Shown: one piece after another, positions 18,458 to 27,363 of the stretch
How positions within the stretch are numbered: position 1 is the first letter of the stretch
Layout of the letters: each line of letters begins with the position of its first letter
Assembly (NCBI RefSeq): GCF_003201975.1
Contig: NZ_QJJQ01000005.1
Coordinates: 124,001-188,000 of the forward strand
DNA from: Pseudogracilibacillus auburnensis
Lineage (GTDB): Bacteria > Bacillota > Bacilli > Bacillales > Amphibacillaceae
Direction of reading: 5' to 3'
DNA length: 64,000 nucleotides
Position numbers and translations under genes: made by a program
Notes under the pieces: model-generated
The model's input: the letters and a program-made list of their open reading frames with translations, nothing else
What the model was told of the DNA's origin: nothing
The model's database searches: none

Positions 18458-19933
18458 TTATACTTTTGAATCAACGGATGTATCTGGAAAAACGACCGTC
18501 TCTGGTTCAAGATCAATCTGCCAATCGCGCCCAACCGTAATTCCTAAATACTTCTCATCACTAGGGTCTTCAAGTTCTGCTTGTTTATATTTTTTAAACC
18601 ACCAGTATTTAGCTAGAAAGTAATAGACGATCCCCGCGATGAAACATCCGACAAAAAAGGAATATGTTTGGAAGAGCAATGCGATTCCTCCACCAACTAT
18701 AAAGGAAATCATTCCTGCCCAGTTTATTCCATTATGGAAGCGATATTGACCATCGCTTTCATATAAATGGGGAACATTCAGCCTGCGCTTACGAATGATA
18801 TAATAATCAACAATGATGATACCAACCGTTGCAGATAAAATAGCACCACTAATGATTAAGAAAGGAATAATCACATCAAGAATCGCCCAAGGTTGTGACA
18901 CTACAGCGATAACACCAGCTATAATAACTCCGAGAGCATATGGTACTTTAGGTCCACCAACATTAGAGAATACCGTTGCAGCAGGTATAACATTTGCTGG
19001 TGTATTTGTGGACCATTGTGCAAACACAATCATAAGAAACAAAATTGCTAAAACAATTCCACTAGTTGAAAGTAATTGGATTGCTGCAACAGGATCATAG
19101 TCACCTACAGCAATATAAGCTATTGCACCGATTGCAACGACAAAGGTTTGGACAATAGGCATAACAATGATACTACCTACCCACATACCTTTATTTCGCT
19201 TCCACCAACTTCTTTCAAACTTTGGCGCCGTTACATACCGTGATATATTCATGAGATCATTTGCGAGTGTCGACCAGTACCCCATCGTCCCAGTAACAAT
19301 TAACATAAAGGCCGTAAACATGATGCCAGCCGAAACAGGTTCCTCAATCCATGCCCACACATTACGGTCAATTGCGGCGGCTTCTTTACCTAAGACCACA
19401 TACATCCAAATGGCGATGATAATTACTGTAGGAGCGGCCAAATTAGCAAATCGTTCAACGGCTTTAATCCCAAGTATTGTATTTGTTAATTGAACAGCAA
19501 TAAATATGATAAAACAGATAAACCAATTATCAAATCCCCAAAATATATTAAAAATAGCATTCATAGCTGTCGCACCAAAATACGTGTTAATCCCAAACCA
19601 CATTGCCGCAGTAAAGGCCCTGATTAAAGCAGGAATATGCGTACCAACAGTTCCAAAAGGAGCTCGTATATATACTGGGAATGATAAGCCATGTTCAATA
19701 CCAACATCCGCAGTGATTGTCATAAAAAGCCCAATCAGAACACACCCTACAATGGAGGCGGCCAAAACCCAGAAAAGCGATAGATTCGCCATTCCTGCCC
19801 CACCTATTGCAAAAGCCGAAATTACGATAGCCATACCGACCCACATAACCCCGAATCCAAATGTACTAACCACCCTATCACTTTGGGTAGACGGAAGTAA
19901 ATCGGGGGATTTTAAATAATCAGTATTCTTCAT
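18458..19933 (-). CDS. NCS1-family nucleobase/hydantoin/allantoin permease
   Basis: A 491-residue transporter with about 12 hydrophobic segments. The NCS1 pattern is visible in SFPVYIRAPFGTVGTHIPAL (first third), AAMWFGINTYFGATAMNAIF and the ANVIPAATVFSNVGGP stretch. Family members import uracil, cytosine, allantoin or hydantoins with protons or sodium. It lies between hydA and the carbamoylase, so a pyrimidine or cyclic ureide is the probable cargo. The ATG at 19933 (MKNTDYL) is chosen because GGAG lies 7 bases before it; longer in-frame starts lack a site. A hairpin separates it from hydA, so it may have its own promoter. Confidence 0.87.
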   Translation of the reverse strand: MKNTDYLKSPDLLPSTQSDRVVSTFGFGVMWVGMAIVISAFAIGGAGMANLSLFWVLAASIVGCVLIGLFMTITADVGIEHGLSFPVYIRAPFGTVGTHIPALIRAFTAAMWFGINTYFGATAMNAIFNIFWGFDNWFICFIIFIAVQLTNTILGIKAVERFANLAAPTVIIIAIWMYVVLGKEAAAIDRNVWAWIEEPVSAGIMFTAFMLIVTGTMGYWSTLANDLMNISRYVTAPKFERSWWKRNKGMWVGSIIVMPIVQTFVVAIGAIAYIAVGDYDPVAAIQLLSTSGIVLAILFLMIVFAQWSTNTPANVIPAATVFSNVGGPKVPYALGVIIAGVIAVVSQPWAILDVIIPFLIISGAILSATVGIIIVDYYIIRKRRLNVPHLYESDGQYRFHNGINWAGMISFIVGGGIALLFQTYSFFVGCFIAGIVYYFLAKYWWFKKYKQAELEDPSDEKYLGITVGRDWQIDLEPETVVFPDTSVDSKV

Positions 19934-20179
19934 CACCATTCTCCATTCTCTCATTTTTTTGACGAAATCTTGTCTTCTTTTCAATGACTTCTGAATGTTA
20001 AGCAAAGGTGTTTGTTTTTAATTAGACGCTCCCTAGAGTTAAACATTCTCAGAAATGCACAACTCGACATGTTCACGGTAAAATATAATTCACCAAAAAT
20101 CAGCGATAACAGAATTGTTTTTTAAATATTCAGAGAAATTAACTTTTAAAATGGTATATACTACATGCTTGTAGAAGCA

Positions 20180-20201
20180 GGGGAAAGGAAAGTCTTTCCC
20201 C
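20180..20201 (-). terminator. Hairpin after hydA
   Basis: GGGGAAAG (20180-20187) pairs perfectly with CTTTCCCC (20194-20201) around a 6-base loop, 25 bases after the hydA stop. It could end or attenuate the preT-preA-hydA transcript ahead of the permease gene. Only a weak T run follows on the minus strand. The rest of the 290-base gap shows no clear element. Confidence 0.5.
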
Positions 20202-20225
20202 TACCAATCCACATTTAAACAAAGG

Positions 20226-21641
20226 TTAGATGGTGTATGTTTTATCTTCTGATTCGTTGCTTATATTGTATTTTGCACGCTTCAAATACTGACCAGAACC
20301 AAGTTTTCCAACAAACTTTTTATCCCGAACGACAAATTCTCCGCGAGAAAGTACAGATACTGGTTCTCCTGTTACTTTCATTCCTTCATACGCACTATAG
20401 TCTACTGCCATTTGATGGGATTCGGCTGAAATGATTCTTTCACTGTTTGGATCGAAAATAACAATATCAGCGTCTACTCCAACAGCAATCGTTCCTTTTT
20501 GTGGGTATAATCCAAATAATTTTGCAGCTCTAGTTGAAGTAATATCAACAAATTGATTTAATGAGAGTCTTCCTTTAGTCACCCCCTCAGAGAAAAGTAT
20601 ACTTAGTCTATCCTCAATATGAGGGCCACCATTTGGAATCTTAGAAAAGTCATCTTTTCCAAGATCTTTTTGTCCATTAAAATCAAATGAACATTGATCC
20701 GATCCAATGGTATGGAGTTGACCTGTTTTTAGTGCGTTCCAAAGAACATCTTGATGCCGCTTTTCACGTAAGGGGGGTGACCAAACATATTTAGCCCCCT
20801 CAAAATTTTCCCTTTCTAAGTATGTCTGATCAAGCACTAAGTATTGTGGACATGTTTCACCCCATATATCAACTCCGTTATTCCTTGCTTCTGCAATTTG
20901 CCTAACAGCTTCCTCACAAGTGACATGTACAATATAAATCTGAGAATTTGAAAGCCCCGTGAACGTAGCCGCTCTTCCTGTTGCTTCACCTTCAATTTCT
21001 GCTGGCCTTGTGAATGCATGAAAAATCGGGTCAATATTTCCTTCTTTTAATGCCTTTTTCACTAAATAATCAATCACATCCCCATTTTCTGCATGCACCA
21101 TAACAAGTGCTCCAAGTTCCTTTGCCGCTACAAGCGTTTGGAAAAGTGTTTCATCATCTGCTTGAAGAACATTTTTATAAGCCATGAATACTTTAAAAGA
21201 AGAAATGCCTTCCTCTTCAATAACAGATGGAAGTTCAGATAATACCGTATCATTCACTTCACCAATCATAAGATGAAAACCGTAATCAATAACTGCCTTT
21301 CCTTTTGCTTTTGCATGCCATGTATCAATCGCGTCTTTCAATGGCTCTCCCTTATTCGTTAAACAAAAATCAATAATACTTGTTGTCCCACCAAAGGCGG
21401 CTGCAATGGTTCCTGTTTCAAAATCATCCTTCGTTACTGTTCCTCCGAATGGCATTTCTAGATGTGTATGGGGGTCAACTCCACCAGGGAAAACATAGTG
21501 TCCTTCTGCATCAATCAATTCTGATCCGTCTGTAGAAAGATGTTGCCCAATCTGACTAATGACGCCATTTTCAATCAAAATATCTGCATTGTATATATCG
21601 GCTGCTGTGACAATCGTACCGTTCTTTATTATTTTTCTCAT
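20226..21641 (-). CDS. hydA: Dihydropyrimidinase / hydantoinase
   Basis: A 471-residue cyclic amidohydrolase. Metal-binding His58 and His60 (DPHTHLEMPF) and the bridging carboxylated Lys150 (SSFKVFMAYKN) are present, as are VHAENGD and the C-terminal VDADIVIFDPN. It opens dihydrouracil or dihydrothymine to the N-carbamoyl-beta-amino acid. The ATG has an AGAGGTGA site. It begins 22 bases after preA, so preT, preA and hydA form one operon. D-hydantoinase activity is also typical of this family. Confidence 0.93.
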   Translation of the reverse strand: MRKIIKNGTIVTAADIYNADILIENGVISQIGQHLSTDGSELIDAEGHYVFPGGVDPHTHLEMPFGGTVTKDDFETGTIAAAFGGTTSIIDFCLTNKGEPLKDAIDTWHAKAKGKAVIDYGFHLMIGEVNDTVLSELPSVIEEEGISSFKVFMAYKNVLQADDETLFQTLVAAKELGALVMVHAENGDVIDYLVKKALKEGNIDPIFHAFTRPAEIEGEATGRAATFTGLSNSQIYIVHVTCEEAVRQIAEARNNGVDIWGETCPQYLVLDQTYLERENFEGAKYVWSPPLREKRHQDVLWNALKTGQLHTIGSDQCSFDFNGQKDLGKDDFSKIPNGGPHIEDRLSILFSEGVTKGRLSLNQFVDITSTRAAKLFGLYPQKGTIAVGVDADIVIFDPNSERIISAESHQMAVDYSAYEGMKVTGEPVSVLSRGEFVVRDKKFVGKLGSGQYLKRAKYNISNESEDKTYTI

Positions 21642-21663
21642 TTAATCACCTCTTTTAAAAAAT

Positions 21664-22950
21664 TTATTTTTCTACAATGTCAACTTCACAGCCAACAGCA
21701 CCGAGAGCAGCTTGTCGATCATTCCACGTCATTACAGGAAGTTCACTTGGAATTTCAATCATGTCAATCGCACCATCGACCGGACAAACAATTGCACATA
21801 AATTACAGCCTACACAATCTTCTTCCCTAACTTTTAAAATATCGTTGCCAATGTCATCCTTTAACATATCAATACATTGATGGGATGTATCTTCACAAGC
21901 GATATGACATTTATTACAATTAATACATATGTCATTATTAATTCGTGCAACAATTGTGTAGTTTAAATCAAGTTCGCCCCAATCTGTATATTTAGGAACA
22001 GATTTTCCTACTAATTCCATCACTGATGTTATTCCCTTTTCATCTAGGTAATTATTTAAACCTTCTGTCATATCCTCTATAATTCTAAACCCATGGTGCA
22101 TTGCAGCTGTTGCGACCTGTACACTTGATGACCCCATTAACATAAATTCAACCGCATCTTGCCAGTTGGAGATCCCACCAATCCCCGAGATCGGTACATT
22201 AATTCGTGGGTGTCTAGCACATTCACCAACCATATTTAACGCAATTGGTTTTACTGCAGGCCCACAATATCCTCCATGCGACCCTTTGCCCCCAACATGT
22301 GGAATCGTATTCCATGTGTCAAGATCAACACCTGCTAAGCTATTGATCGTATTAATCATACTAATCGCATCGGCTCCACCTTCTGTGGCCGCTTCAGCTG
22401 TAGCTGTAATATCCGTTATATTTGGGGTTAACTTAACAATGACAGGGGTTTTTGCCGCTTCTTTCACCCAATATGTTTGTTTTTCAACTAATTCCGGCAC
22501 TTGACCGGAAGCTGAACCCATTCCCCTTTCCGCCATTCCATGAGGACACCCAAAGTTAAGTTCCAATCCATCTACTCCAACATCCTCTACTCGTTTGACA
22601 ATTTCATGCCATTTTTCTTGCTTTGGTTCGACCATCAAGGAAGCGATGATTGCATGATTTGGGAAACGTTTTTTTGTCTCATAAATCTCCTTTAAATTAT
22701 CTTCAAGTGGCCTGTCTGTAATTAATTCGATATTGTTAAACCCTGCAACTCTGTGCCCATTAAAGTTCACTGCAGCAAATCGTGATGTTACATTTAAAAT
22801 TGGGTCCCCCAATGTTTTCCAAACGGCACCACCCCATCCCGCTTCAAAAGCTCGTTGAACTTGGTAGCCTGAATTCGTTGGAGGAGCAGAAGCTAACCAA
22901 AATGGATTGGGCGATTCAATTCCTGCTAAATTAATGCTTAAATCTGCCAT
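21664..22950 (-). CDS. preA: NAD-dependent dihydropyrimidine dehydrogenase, subunit PreA
   Basis: A 428-residue protein with an FMN-binding dihydroorotate dehydrogenase-like barrel in the first 320 residues. Near the C-terminus are two 4Fe-4S ferredoxin motifs (CINCNKCHIACE and CVGCNLCAIVCP). LNFGCPHGMAERGMGSASGQ carries the active-site region. With PreT it reduces uracil and thymine to dihydro forms (or the reverse) using NADH. The ATG at 22950 has a GGGAGG site; an upstream in-frame start lacks one. It follows preT by 96 bases. Confidence 0.93.
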   Translation of the reverse strand: MADLSINLAGIESPNPFWLASAPPTNSGYQVQRAFEAGWGGAVWKTLGDPILNVTSRFAAVNFNGHRVAGFNNIELITDRPLEDNLKEIYETKKRFPNHAIIASLMVEPKQEKWHEIVKRVEDVGVDGLELNFGCPHGMAERGMGSASGQVPELVEKQTYWVKEAAKTPVIVKLTPNITDITATAEAATEGGADAISMINTINSLAGVDLDTWNTIPHVGGKGSHGGYCGPAVKPIALNMVGECARHPRINVPISGIGGISNWQDAVEFMLMGSSSVQVATAAMHHGFRIIEDMTEGLNNYLDEKGITSVMELVGKSVPKYTDWGELDLNYTIVARINNDICINCNKCHIACEDTSHQCIDMLKDDIGNDILKVREEDCVGCNLCAIVCPVDGAIDMIEIPSELPVMTWNDRQAALGAVGCEVDIVEK

Positions 22951-23046
22951 TTTATTACCTCCCATATTAATGATAAGGAATACCTTCTCATCATAAAAAA
23001 TGATCATTTACTCTTATCACATACTATATAAGCTTTAAATAATAGA

Positions 23047-24420
23047 TTAAGCTGTTTCCAAGATGTCTTTGAATAACATTTTATGAATCTGGTATGCAGC
23101 TTCTTTTCCTTGTTGAGCAGCCGATACGACCATCGCTTCTCCCTGCCCTTTTCCAAAGATGACGTCCCCACATGCAAACACCTTCTCATTCGAAGTTTGA
23201 AATGTCGTTTGATCGACTTGTACTACTCCTCCATCATGCTTTAAGCCAAATTGTTCGATAAGATCAACATACCTCGATTGTCCAATTGCTTTAATAACAG
23301 CATCTAGTTCCAATGTGAATTCGGATCCTTCCATTGGAATAGGACGTCGTCGCCCGTCTTCATCAGGTTCCCCCAACTCCATTTTTATACATTCAATTCC
23401 AGTAACACGACCATGCTCATCCCCAATAATTTTGGTAGGGGTAGTGAGCCATCTAAACTCAACCCCATCTTGCTTGGCAAACTCATATTCGTACTCGTAT
23501 GCTGTCATTTCTTCGATCGTGCGCCTGTAAAGAATTTTCACATTTTCTGCACCTAAACGTACAGAACATGTGGCACCATCAATCGCTGTATTTCCTGCAC
23601 CAATGACAACAACACGTTTTCCAAGAAATTCATTTGGTAGAGGTTTTGTCTTTGTATCTTTTACAAATTCAATCGCATCATATACACCTTCTAAATCTTC
23701 ACCGCTTATCCCAAGGTTCGGAACTTTCGACATTCCGATAGTAAGAATGGCAATATCGTAGTTTTCAAGGATTTCATCGACAGAAATATCTTTACCAACT
23801 ACAGTATTTGTACGAATTTCTACATCTAGGCTTTCGACTTGCTCCACTTCCCAAAAAGAAATTTCTTGAGGAAGCCTAAACGAAACAATTCCAAACGTAT
23901 TAAGACCACCTGCCTTTTCTTCAGCTTCAAAAATGGTAACAGCATAGCCCAACAATCCAAGTTCTCTAGCAGCTGAAAGACCTGCCGGCCCCCCACCAAC
24001 GATAGCAACTGATTTTCCATTTTTCTTACCTGGTTTGAAAAGCACTTGTTCATTTTTAATCGCCCAATCAGTGGCATATCGTTGCAAATTCCCAATCATG
24101 ATCGGCTGTGTAGAATGGTTTAATACGCAAGCCCCTTCACATAATTCTTCCGTTGGACAAACGCGGGCACAACTTGCTCCAACAGCGTTTTCTGTCATAA
24201 TTGTCTTTGCAGAACCTTTTAGATTACCAGAAGCAATCTTTTTGATAAAGGTAGGAATATCAATTCCCGTTGGACATGCAGTAATACACGGTGCATCATA
24301 ACAATAAAGACAACGATTTGATTCTTCGATTGCTTCCTGGCTTGTTAATCCTGGAAAAACTTCTTGAAAGTTTTCATTTACATTCTCTAATGATATGCTG
24401 GATTTTGTAAGATGACTCAT
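23047..24420 (-). CDS. preT: NAD-dependent dihydropyrimidine dehydrogenase, subunit PreT
   Basis: A 457-residue flavoprotein of the GltD/PreT type. N-terminal iron-sulfur cysteines are seen in CLYCYDAPCITACPTG and GASCARVCPTEELCEGAC. An FAD motif (VAIVGGGPAGLSAARELG) and an NAD(P) motif (VVVIGAGNTAIDGA) follow. It passes electrons from NADH to PreA. The ATG at 24420 has GAGGAGG nine bases upstream. Transcription probably starts near 24740 from a TATAAT box beside a dyad element, giving a leader of about 320 bases with two tiny reading frames. Confidence 0.92.
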   Translation of the reverse strand: MSHLTKSSISLENVNENFQEVFPGLTSQEAIEESNRCLYCYDAPCITACPTGIDIPTFIKKIASGNLKGSAKTIMTENAVGASCARVCPTEELCEGACVLNHSTQPIMIGNLQRYATDWAIKNEQVLFKPGKKNGKSVAIVGGGPAGLSAARELGLLGYAVTIFEAEEKAGGLNTFGIVSFRLPQEISFWEVEQVESLDVEIRTNTVVGKDISVDEILENYDIAILTIGMSKVPNLGISGEDLEGVYDAIEFVKDTKTKPLPNEFLGKRVVVIGAGNTAIDGATCSVRLGAENVKILYRRTIEEMTAYEYEYEFAKQDGVEFRWLTTPTKIIGDEHGRVTGIECIKMELGEPDEDGRRRPIPMEGSEFTLELDAVIKAIGQSRYVDLIEQFGLKHDGGVVQVDQTTFQTSNEKVFACGDVIFGKGQGEAMVVSAAQQGKEAAYQIHKMLFKDILETA

Positions 24421-24539
24421 ACTAGACAACCTCCTCGTATATAATGTGTAGACTTCATTTTCACCTATCTAACACTTTATCCTTAAGATAAGGATGTTTG
24501 TAGTCACTAAATAAAGGTCTTTATCTCATTTAAGACCAT
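24417..24539 (-). other. Two tiny leader reading frames upstream of preT
   Basis: A 10-codon frame (24539-24507, MVLNEIKTFI) starts five bases after AGGAGG. A 13-codon frame (24458-24417, MKSTHYIRGGCLV) starts after AGGTGAAA and ends in an ATGA overlap with the preT start. Both lie in the predicted leader RNA. A hairpin (ATCCTTA/TAAGGAT, about 24480-24497) lies between them. They could couple translation to preT or be chance. Confidence 0.3.
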
Positions 24540-24747
24540 CTTCACCTCCTAAAAAGAGATTACCTTTCATTTCATGAAGCTATTAAACGATCTTGCTTAT
24601 ACCACTAGTGATTTATACACGTAAAGACGAACCAATATGACAAGTTGTGCATAAAGATCTAAGAAAAGGGAAATTGTTTTGTTCTAATTAATTTCTTTAT
24701 TCGACTTAAGTAGTTATAATACCTGTATATATGTAGTTAGAATTTAT

Positions 24748-24818
24748 ATTATATTCAATCTATTCTTATTTCATTGGACATAATGTTAAATTTCGGTACC
24801 GTTTTCATTTACGTTTTG
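24748..24818 (-). promoter_or_regulatory. Candidate PucR operator and preT promoter
   Basis: The plus strand reads TTGGACATAATGTTAAA at 24774-24790, then CCGTTTTCATTTACG. On the minus strand a perfect TATAAT (24753-24748) stands exactly 20 nt beyond the TGTCCAA end, without a clear -35. On the plus strand the element lies between a TATAAT at 24715-24720 and the pucR start codon, so a bound protein could block pucR while activating preT. Confidence 0.62.
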
Positions 24819-24845
24819 ACCAGCATAAACATAGGAGGGGACAAA

Positions 24846-26417
24846 ATGGCTTTATTAGTTAGAGATATATTGAAGCGACCTTTTTTTGAAAATGCAAAGG
24901 TCTTAGCTGGAGAAAAGGGATTAAATCGTACAATTAAGTGGGCACATATTGTAGAGATAGATCGGTTTGGACATTTGCTTAATGGGAAAGAAGTTATCTT
25001 AACGACTGGATACGGCTGGGCTAACGAAGAGAAGAAAAGTTTATCCTATTTGCAACAACTTTTAGAATACAATGCTTCAGCACTTTGTGTAGAATTAGTT
25101 ATACATACAAAAGAACTCCCCTCAAAAATGGTTGAACTTGCAGAACGGCACGACTTTCCAATTATTGTTTTCACAGAAGAAGTTAGATTTATTGATATTA
25201 CGAAAGATTTGCACGAGTTATTGCTTGGCTACAATAAAGACGTCTGGCTGAAATTAGAAAGCTTATACAATCAATTAAACAAGGAACTTATTTCCAATGG
25301 CAGTGCCGGAGATTTCTTAAGAGTTTTACACAAAGAAACAGAAAAGCAAGTTGCATTAAAATTTGAGGAGCAATATCGTTTCTTTCCTTCCCCATCAACC
25401 AAACAGCAACATAAATTAAAAAATGAACTTGAAAAAAACAAAAATGAGCAATATCACGAACAACCTATCTATTTATTCGGAAGTAAAATCGCTTCATTGT
25501 ACTTTGTTGAAAACAAAAACATGGTAACTCAATTTGATGAATTAGCCCTTAAAAGATGTGGTGAAATTCTAGGGCAATACTTTTGGAAAAATCAGCAACA
25601 AAAAGAAGCAAATCAAATGAAAAAAAATGATTGGATTTTAGAAGCCATTGCTGGTTCTTTAAGCCATAAAGAAATTGTTTCAAAAATACAGCAAAAGACT
25701 CCAGGAGTTTTAACGAAAGAGGCTATCATCGCAGTTAAACCTTTCCATAAATCACTACTTGTTAACGATAAAAACAGCAATTCAGAAACGGTACTCATGA
25801 TGCTTTTACGACCTGTCTTGCTTGAATTTGGCTTTCAATTATTTACCGTTAGAGATTATACCCGGAATAATTATATTTTTCTACTAATTAATCAGCAAAC
25901 CGACAATCTTCAAAAACGATTAATGCAAGCAATAGAAACGATCAATAAAAATAATAATGATCCACTTATTTTAAGTGAACTAAAGTGGATTAGCTTTGGA
26001 AAAACGATATCTGCTTATGATCAGCTTAGAAAAAGTTATGATACTGCCCTTTCCACCTTAAATTATCAGCAAAATAATGAGATATTAAAGCAGCCTTTTT
26101 ATGATACGTTAGCCTTTTATCGATTAATTGACCAGATGGATGATAAAGATAGTTTGAAAGAAATTATTATCGACTATCTTGGTCCGATACTAACTTATGA
26201 TAAAGAAAAAAGAACGGAGCTTCTAAAAACGTTACAAGTGTATTTGAAAAACCTTGGCGCCAAAAATGAAACTGCTGAGGAACTACATATTGTTCGCCAA
26301 ACTTTATACCATCGGTTAAATAGAATAGAATCATTGCTTGGCCATGATTTCATGAGTCCGAAAAATCGGTTTATGATTGAGTTCTCTATTCATGCCTTAA
26401 AGTATGTAGATATTTGA
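24846..26417 (+). CDS. pucR: PucR-family transcriptional regulator
   Basis: A 523-residue regulator with the PucR N-terminal domain (about residues 1-125, including LNGKEVILTTGYGW). A middle GGDEF-like/GAF-type region follows. The C-terminal helix-turn-helix is near residues 475-515 (HIVRQTLYHRLNRIESLLG). B. subtilis PucR controls purine catabolism. This paralogue sits divergently from preTA, so it most likely controls pyrimidine breakdown. The ATG at 24846 follows GGAGGGG; an in-frame ATG 72 bases earlier lies inside the operator and is rejected. A 13-base-pair hairpin follows the gene. Confidence 0.88.
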   Translation: MALLVRDILKRPFFENAKVLAGEKGLNRTIKWAHIVEIDRFGHLLNGKEVILTTGYGWANEEKKSLSYLQQLLEYNASALCVELVIHTKELPSKMVELAERHDFPIIVFTEEVRFIDITKDLHELLLGYNKDVWLKLESLYNQLNKELISNGSAGDFLRVLHKETEKQVALKFEEQYRFFPSPSTKQQHKLKNELEKNKNEQYHEQPIYLFGSKIASLYFVENKNMVTQFDELALKRCGEILGQYFWKNQQQKEANQMKKNDWILEAIAGSLSHKEIVSKIQQKTPGVLTKEAIIAVKPFHKSLLVNDKNSNSETVLMMLLRPVLLEFGFQLFTVRDYTRNNYIFLLINQQTDNLQKRLMQAIETINKNNNDPLILSELKWISFGKTISAYDQLRKSYDTALSTLNYQQNNEILKQPFYDTLAFYRLIDQMDDKDSLKEIIIDYLGPILTYDKEKRTELLKTLQVYLKNLGAKNETAEELHIVRQTLYHRLNRIESLLGHDFMSPKNRFMIEFSIHALKYVDI

Positions 26418-26424
26418 ATGAATA

Positions 26425-26470
26425 AACAAACTCGCCCCAGTCATCCTTTTGACCTATGGGCGAGTTTGTT
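26425..26470 (+). terminator. Terminator hairpin after pucR
   Basis: AACAAACTCGCCC (26425-26437) pairs with GGGCGAGTTTGTT (26458-26470), a 13-base-pair stem with a 20-base loop, directly after the stop codon. The T tract is short. Confidence 0.65.
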
Positions 26471-26546
26471 CTAGATGAATAAAAAGAGGGCAATTTTATT
26501 TGGTAGAAAAACGATGCACCTCTCGCTTAAAAATATTTTCAAAAAA

Positions 26547-26696
26547 TTAACTGTTATTATCAAATAGGTAGTTTATAATCCCGTCAAATGCGGAGACATC
26601 TTTTGTTATCAAAAAGACGGGCATAAGCATTATGACAAGAAAAACTGCTAAGTAAGAAACGATCCATTTCATAAAGCCTCCAGCAATTTTTTTCAT
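26547..26696 (-). CDS. Small single-span membrane protein
   Basis: A 49-codon frame, MKKIAGGFMKW followed by a hydrophobic span (IVSYLAVFLVIMLMPVFLI) and the tail TKDVSAFDGI then INYLFDNNS. The ATG has an AAGGGG site 7 bases upstream. The start, hydrophobic profile and site support a real gene. It is convergent with pucR and divergent from the thioredoxin-like gene. Function unknown. Confidence 0.6.
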   Translation of the reverse strand: MKKIAGGFMKWIVSYLAVFLVIMLMPVFLITKDVSAFDGIINYLFDNNS

Positions 26697-26826
26697 TTTA
26701 TCGCCCCTTTCTGAATTGTAGTAATATTCTATATTAAGAATGAATCAAAATCAAGCACTTGTGTCTAAATTGTGAAGTTTTCTATGCCCATTTTATGGTA
26801 TGATGATCGGTAAGGAGGATTAAAAA

Positions 26827-27351
26827 ATGAAACGACAAAATATACTAATCTTCTTACTTTTACTTAGTGTCTTGATTACCACTTCTTGTATGAAAACAGA
26901 AATAAAATCGAATCCAGATTCACTAAACGAAGGAGAGTTAGCACCAAATTTCTCGCTTCAAGATATGGATGGAAATATGGTGACAATCGAACAGTTTTTG
27001 GGAGAAAAAGTGTATGTCCAATTTTGGGCATCCTGGTGCTCCGTTTGTTTAGCTGGGCTTAAAGATACAGATCATTTATCAAAGGAAGCAACTGATTTTA
27101 CGGTGATTACCATTGTAAGCCCAAATTATAAAGGGGAGATGAAAAGGGATGATTTTATCGACTGGTTCAATTCATTGGAGTATGAAAACATTATTGTGTT
27201 ATTTGATGAAAATGGCTTATGGTCGAATGAATTTAACGTACTTGCTTACCCTACCTCTTATTTTATCGGAACAGATGGGGTACTCACTTCATCTATTGTT
27301 GGTCAACTTGAAAATAATGATATCCACGACAAAATGGGAAAAGTCTATTAG
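26827..27351 (+). CDS. Thioredoxin-like lipoprotein (TlpA/ResA type)
   Basis: A 174-residue exported thioredoxin-fold protein. The signal sequence ends in a lipobox (LITTSC, lipidated Cys21). The redox pair is WCSVC (Cys71, Cys74), with the AYPTSYFIGTDG cis-proline loop later. It is anchored outside the membrane. Lying 12 bases before an exported MsrAB fusion, it is the likely reductant that recycles MsrAB. The start has an AAGGAGG site. Confidence 0.87.
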   Translation: MKRQNILIFLLLLSVLITTSCMKTEIKSNPDSLNEGELAPNFSLQDMDGNMVTIEQFLGEKVYVQFWASWCSVCLAGLKDTDHLSKEATDFTVITIVSPNYKGEMKRDDFIDWFNSLEYENIIVLFDENGLWSNEFNVLAYPTSYFIGTDGVLTSSIVGQLENNDIHDKMGKVY

Positions 27352-27363
27352 GGGGAACATACA

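Noticed and set aside
20014-20037. TTAGAC...GTTAAA pair before the NCS1 gene, like the candidate PucR operator
   Set aside because: The half sites are 10 bases apart instead of 5, and no -10 box lies at the usual distance. It may be a degenerate site but is not counted.
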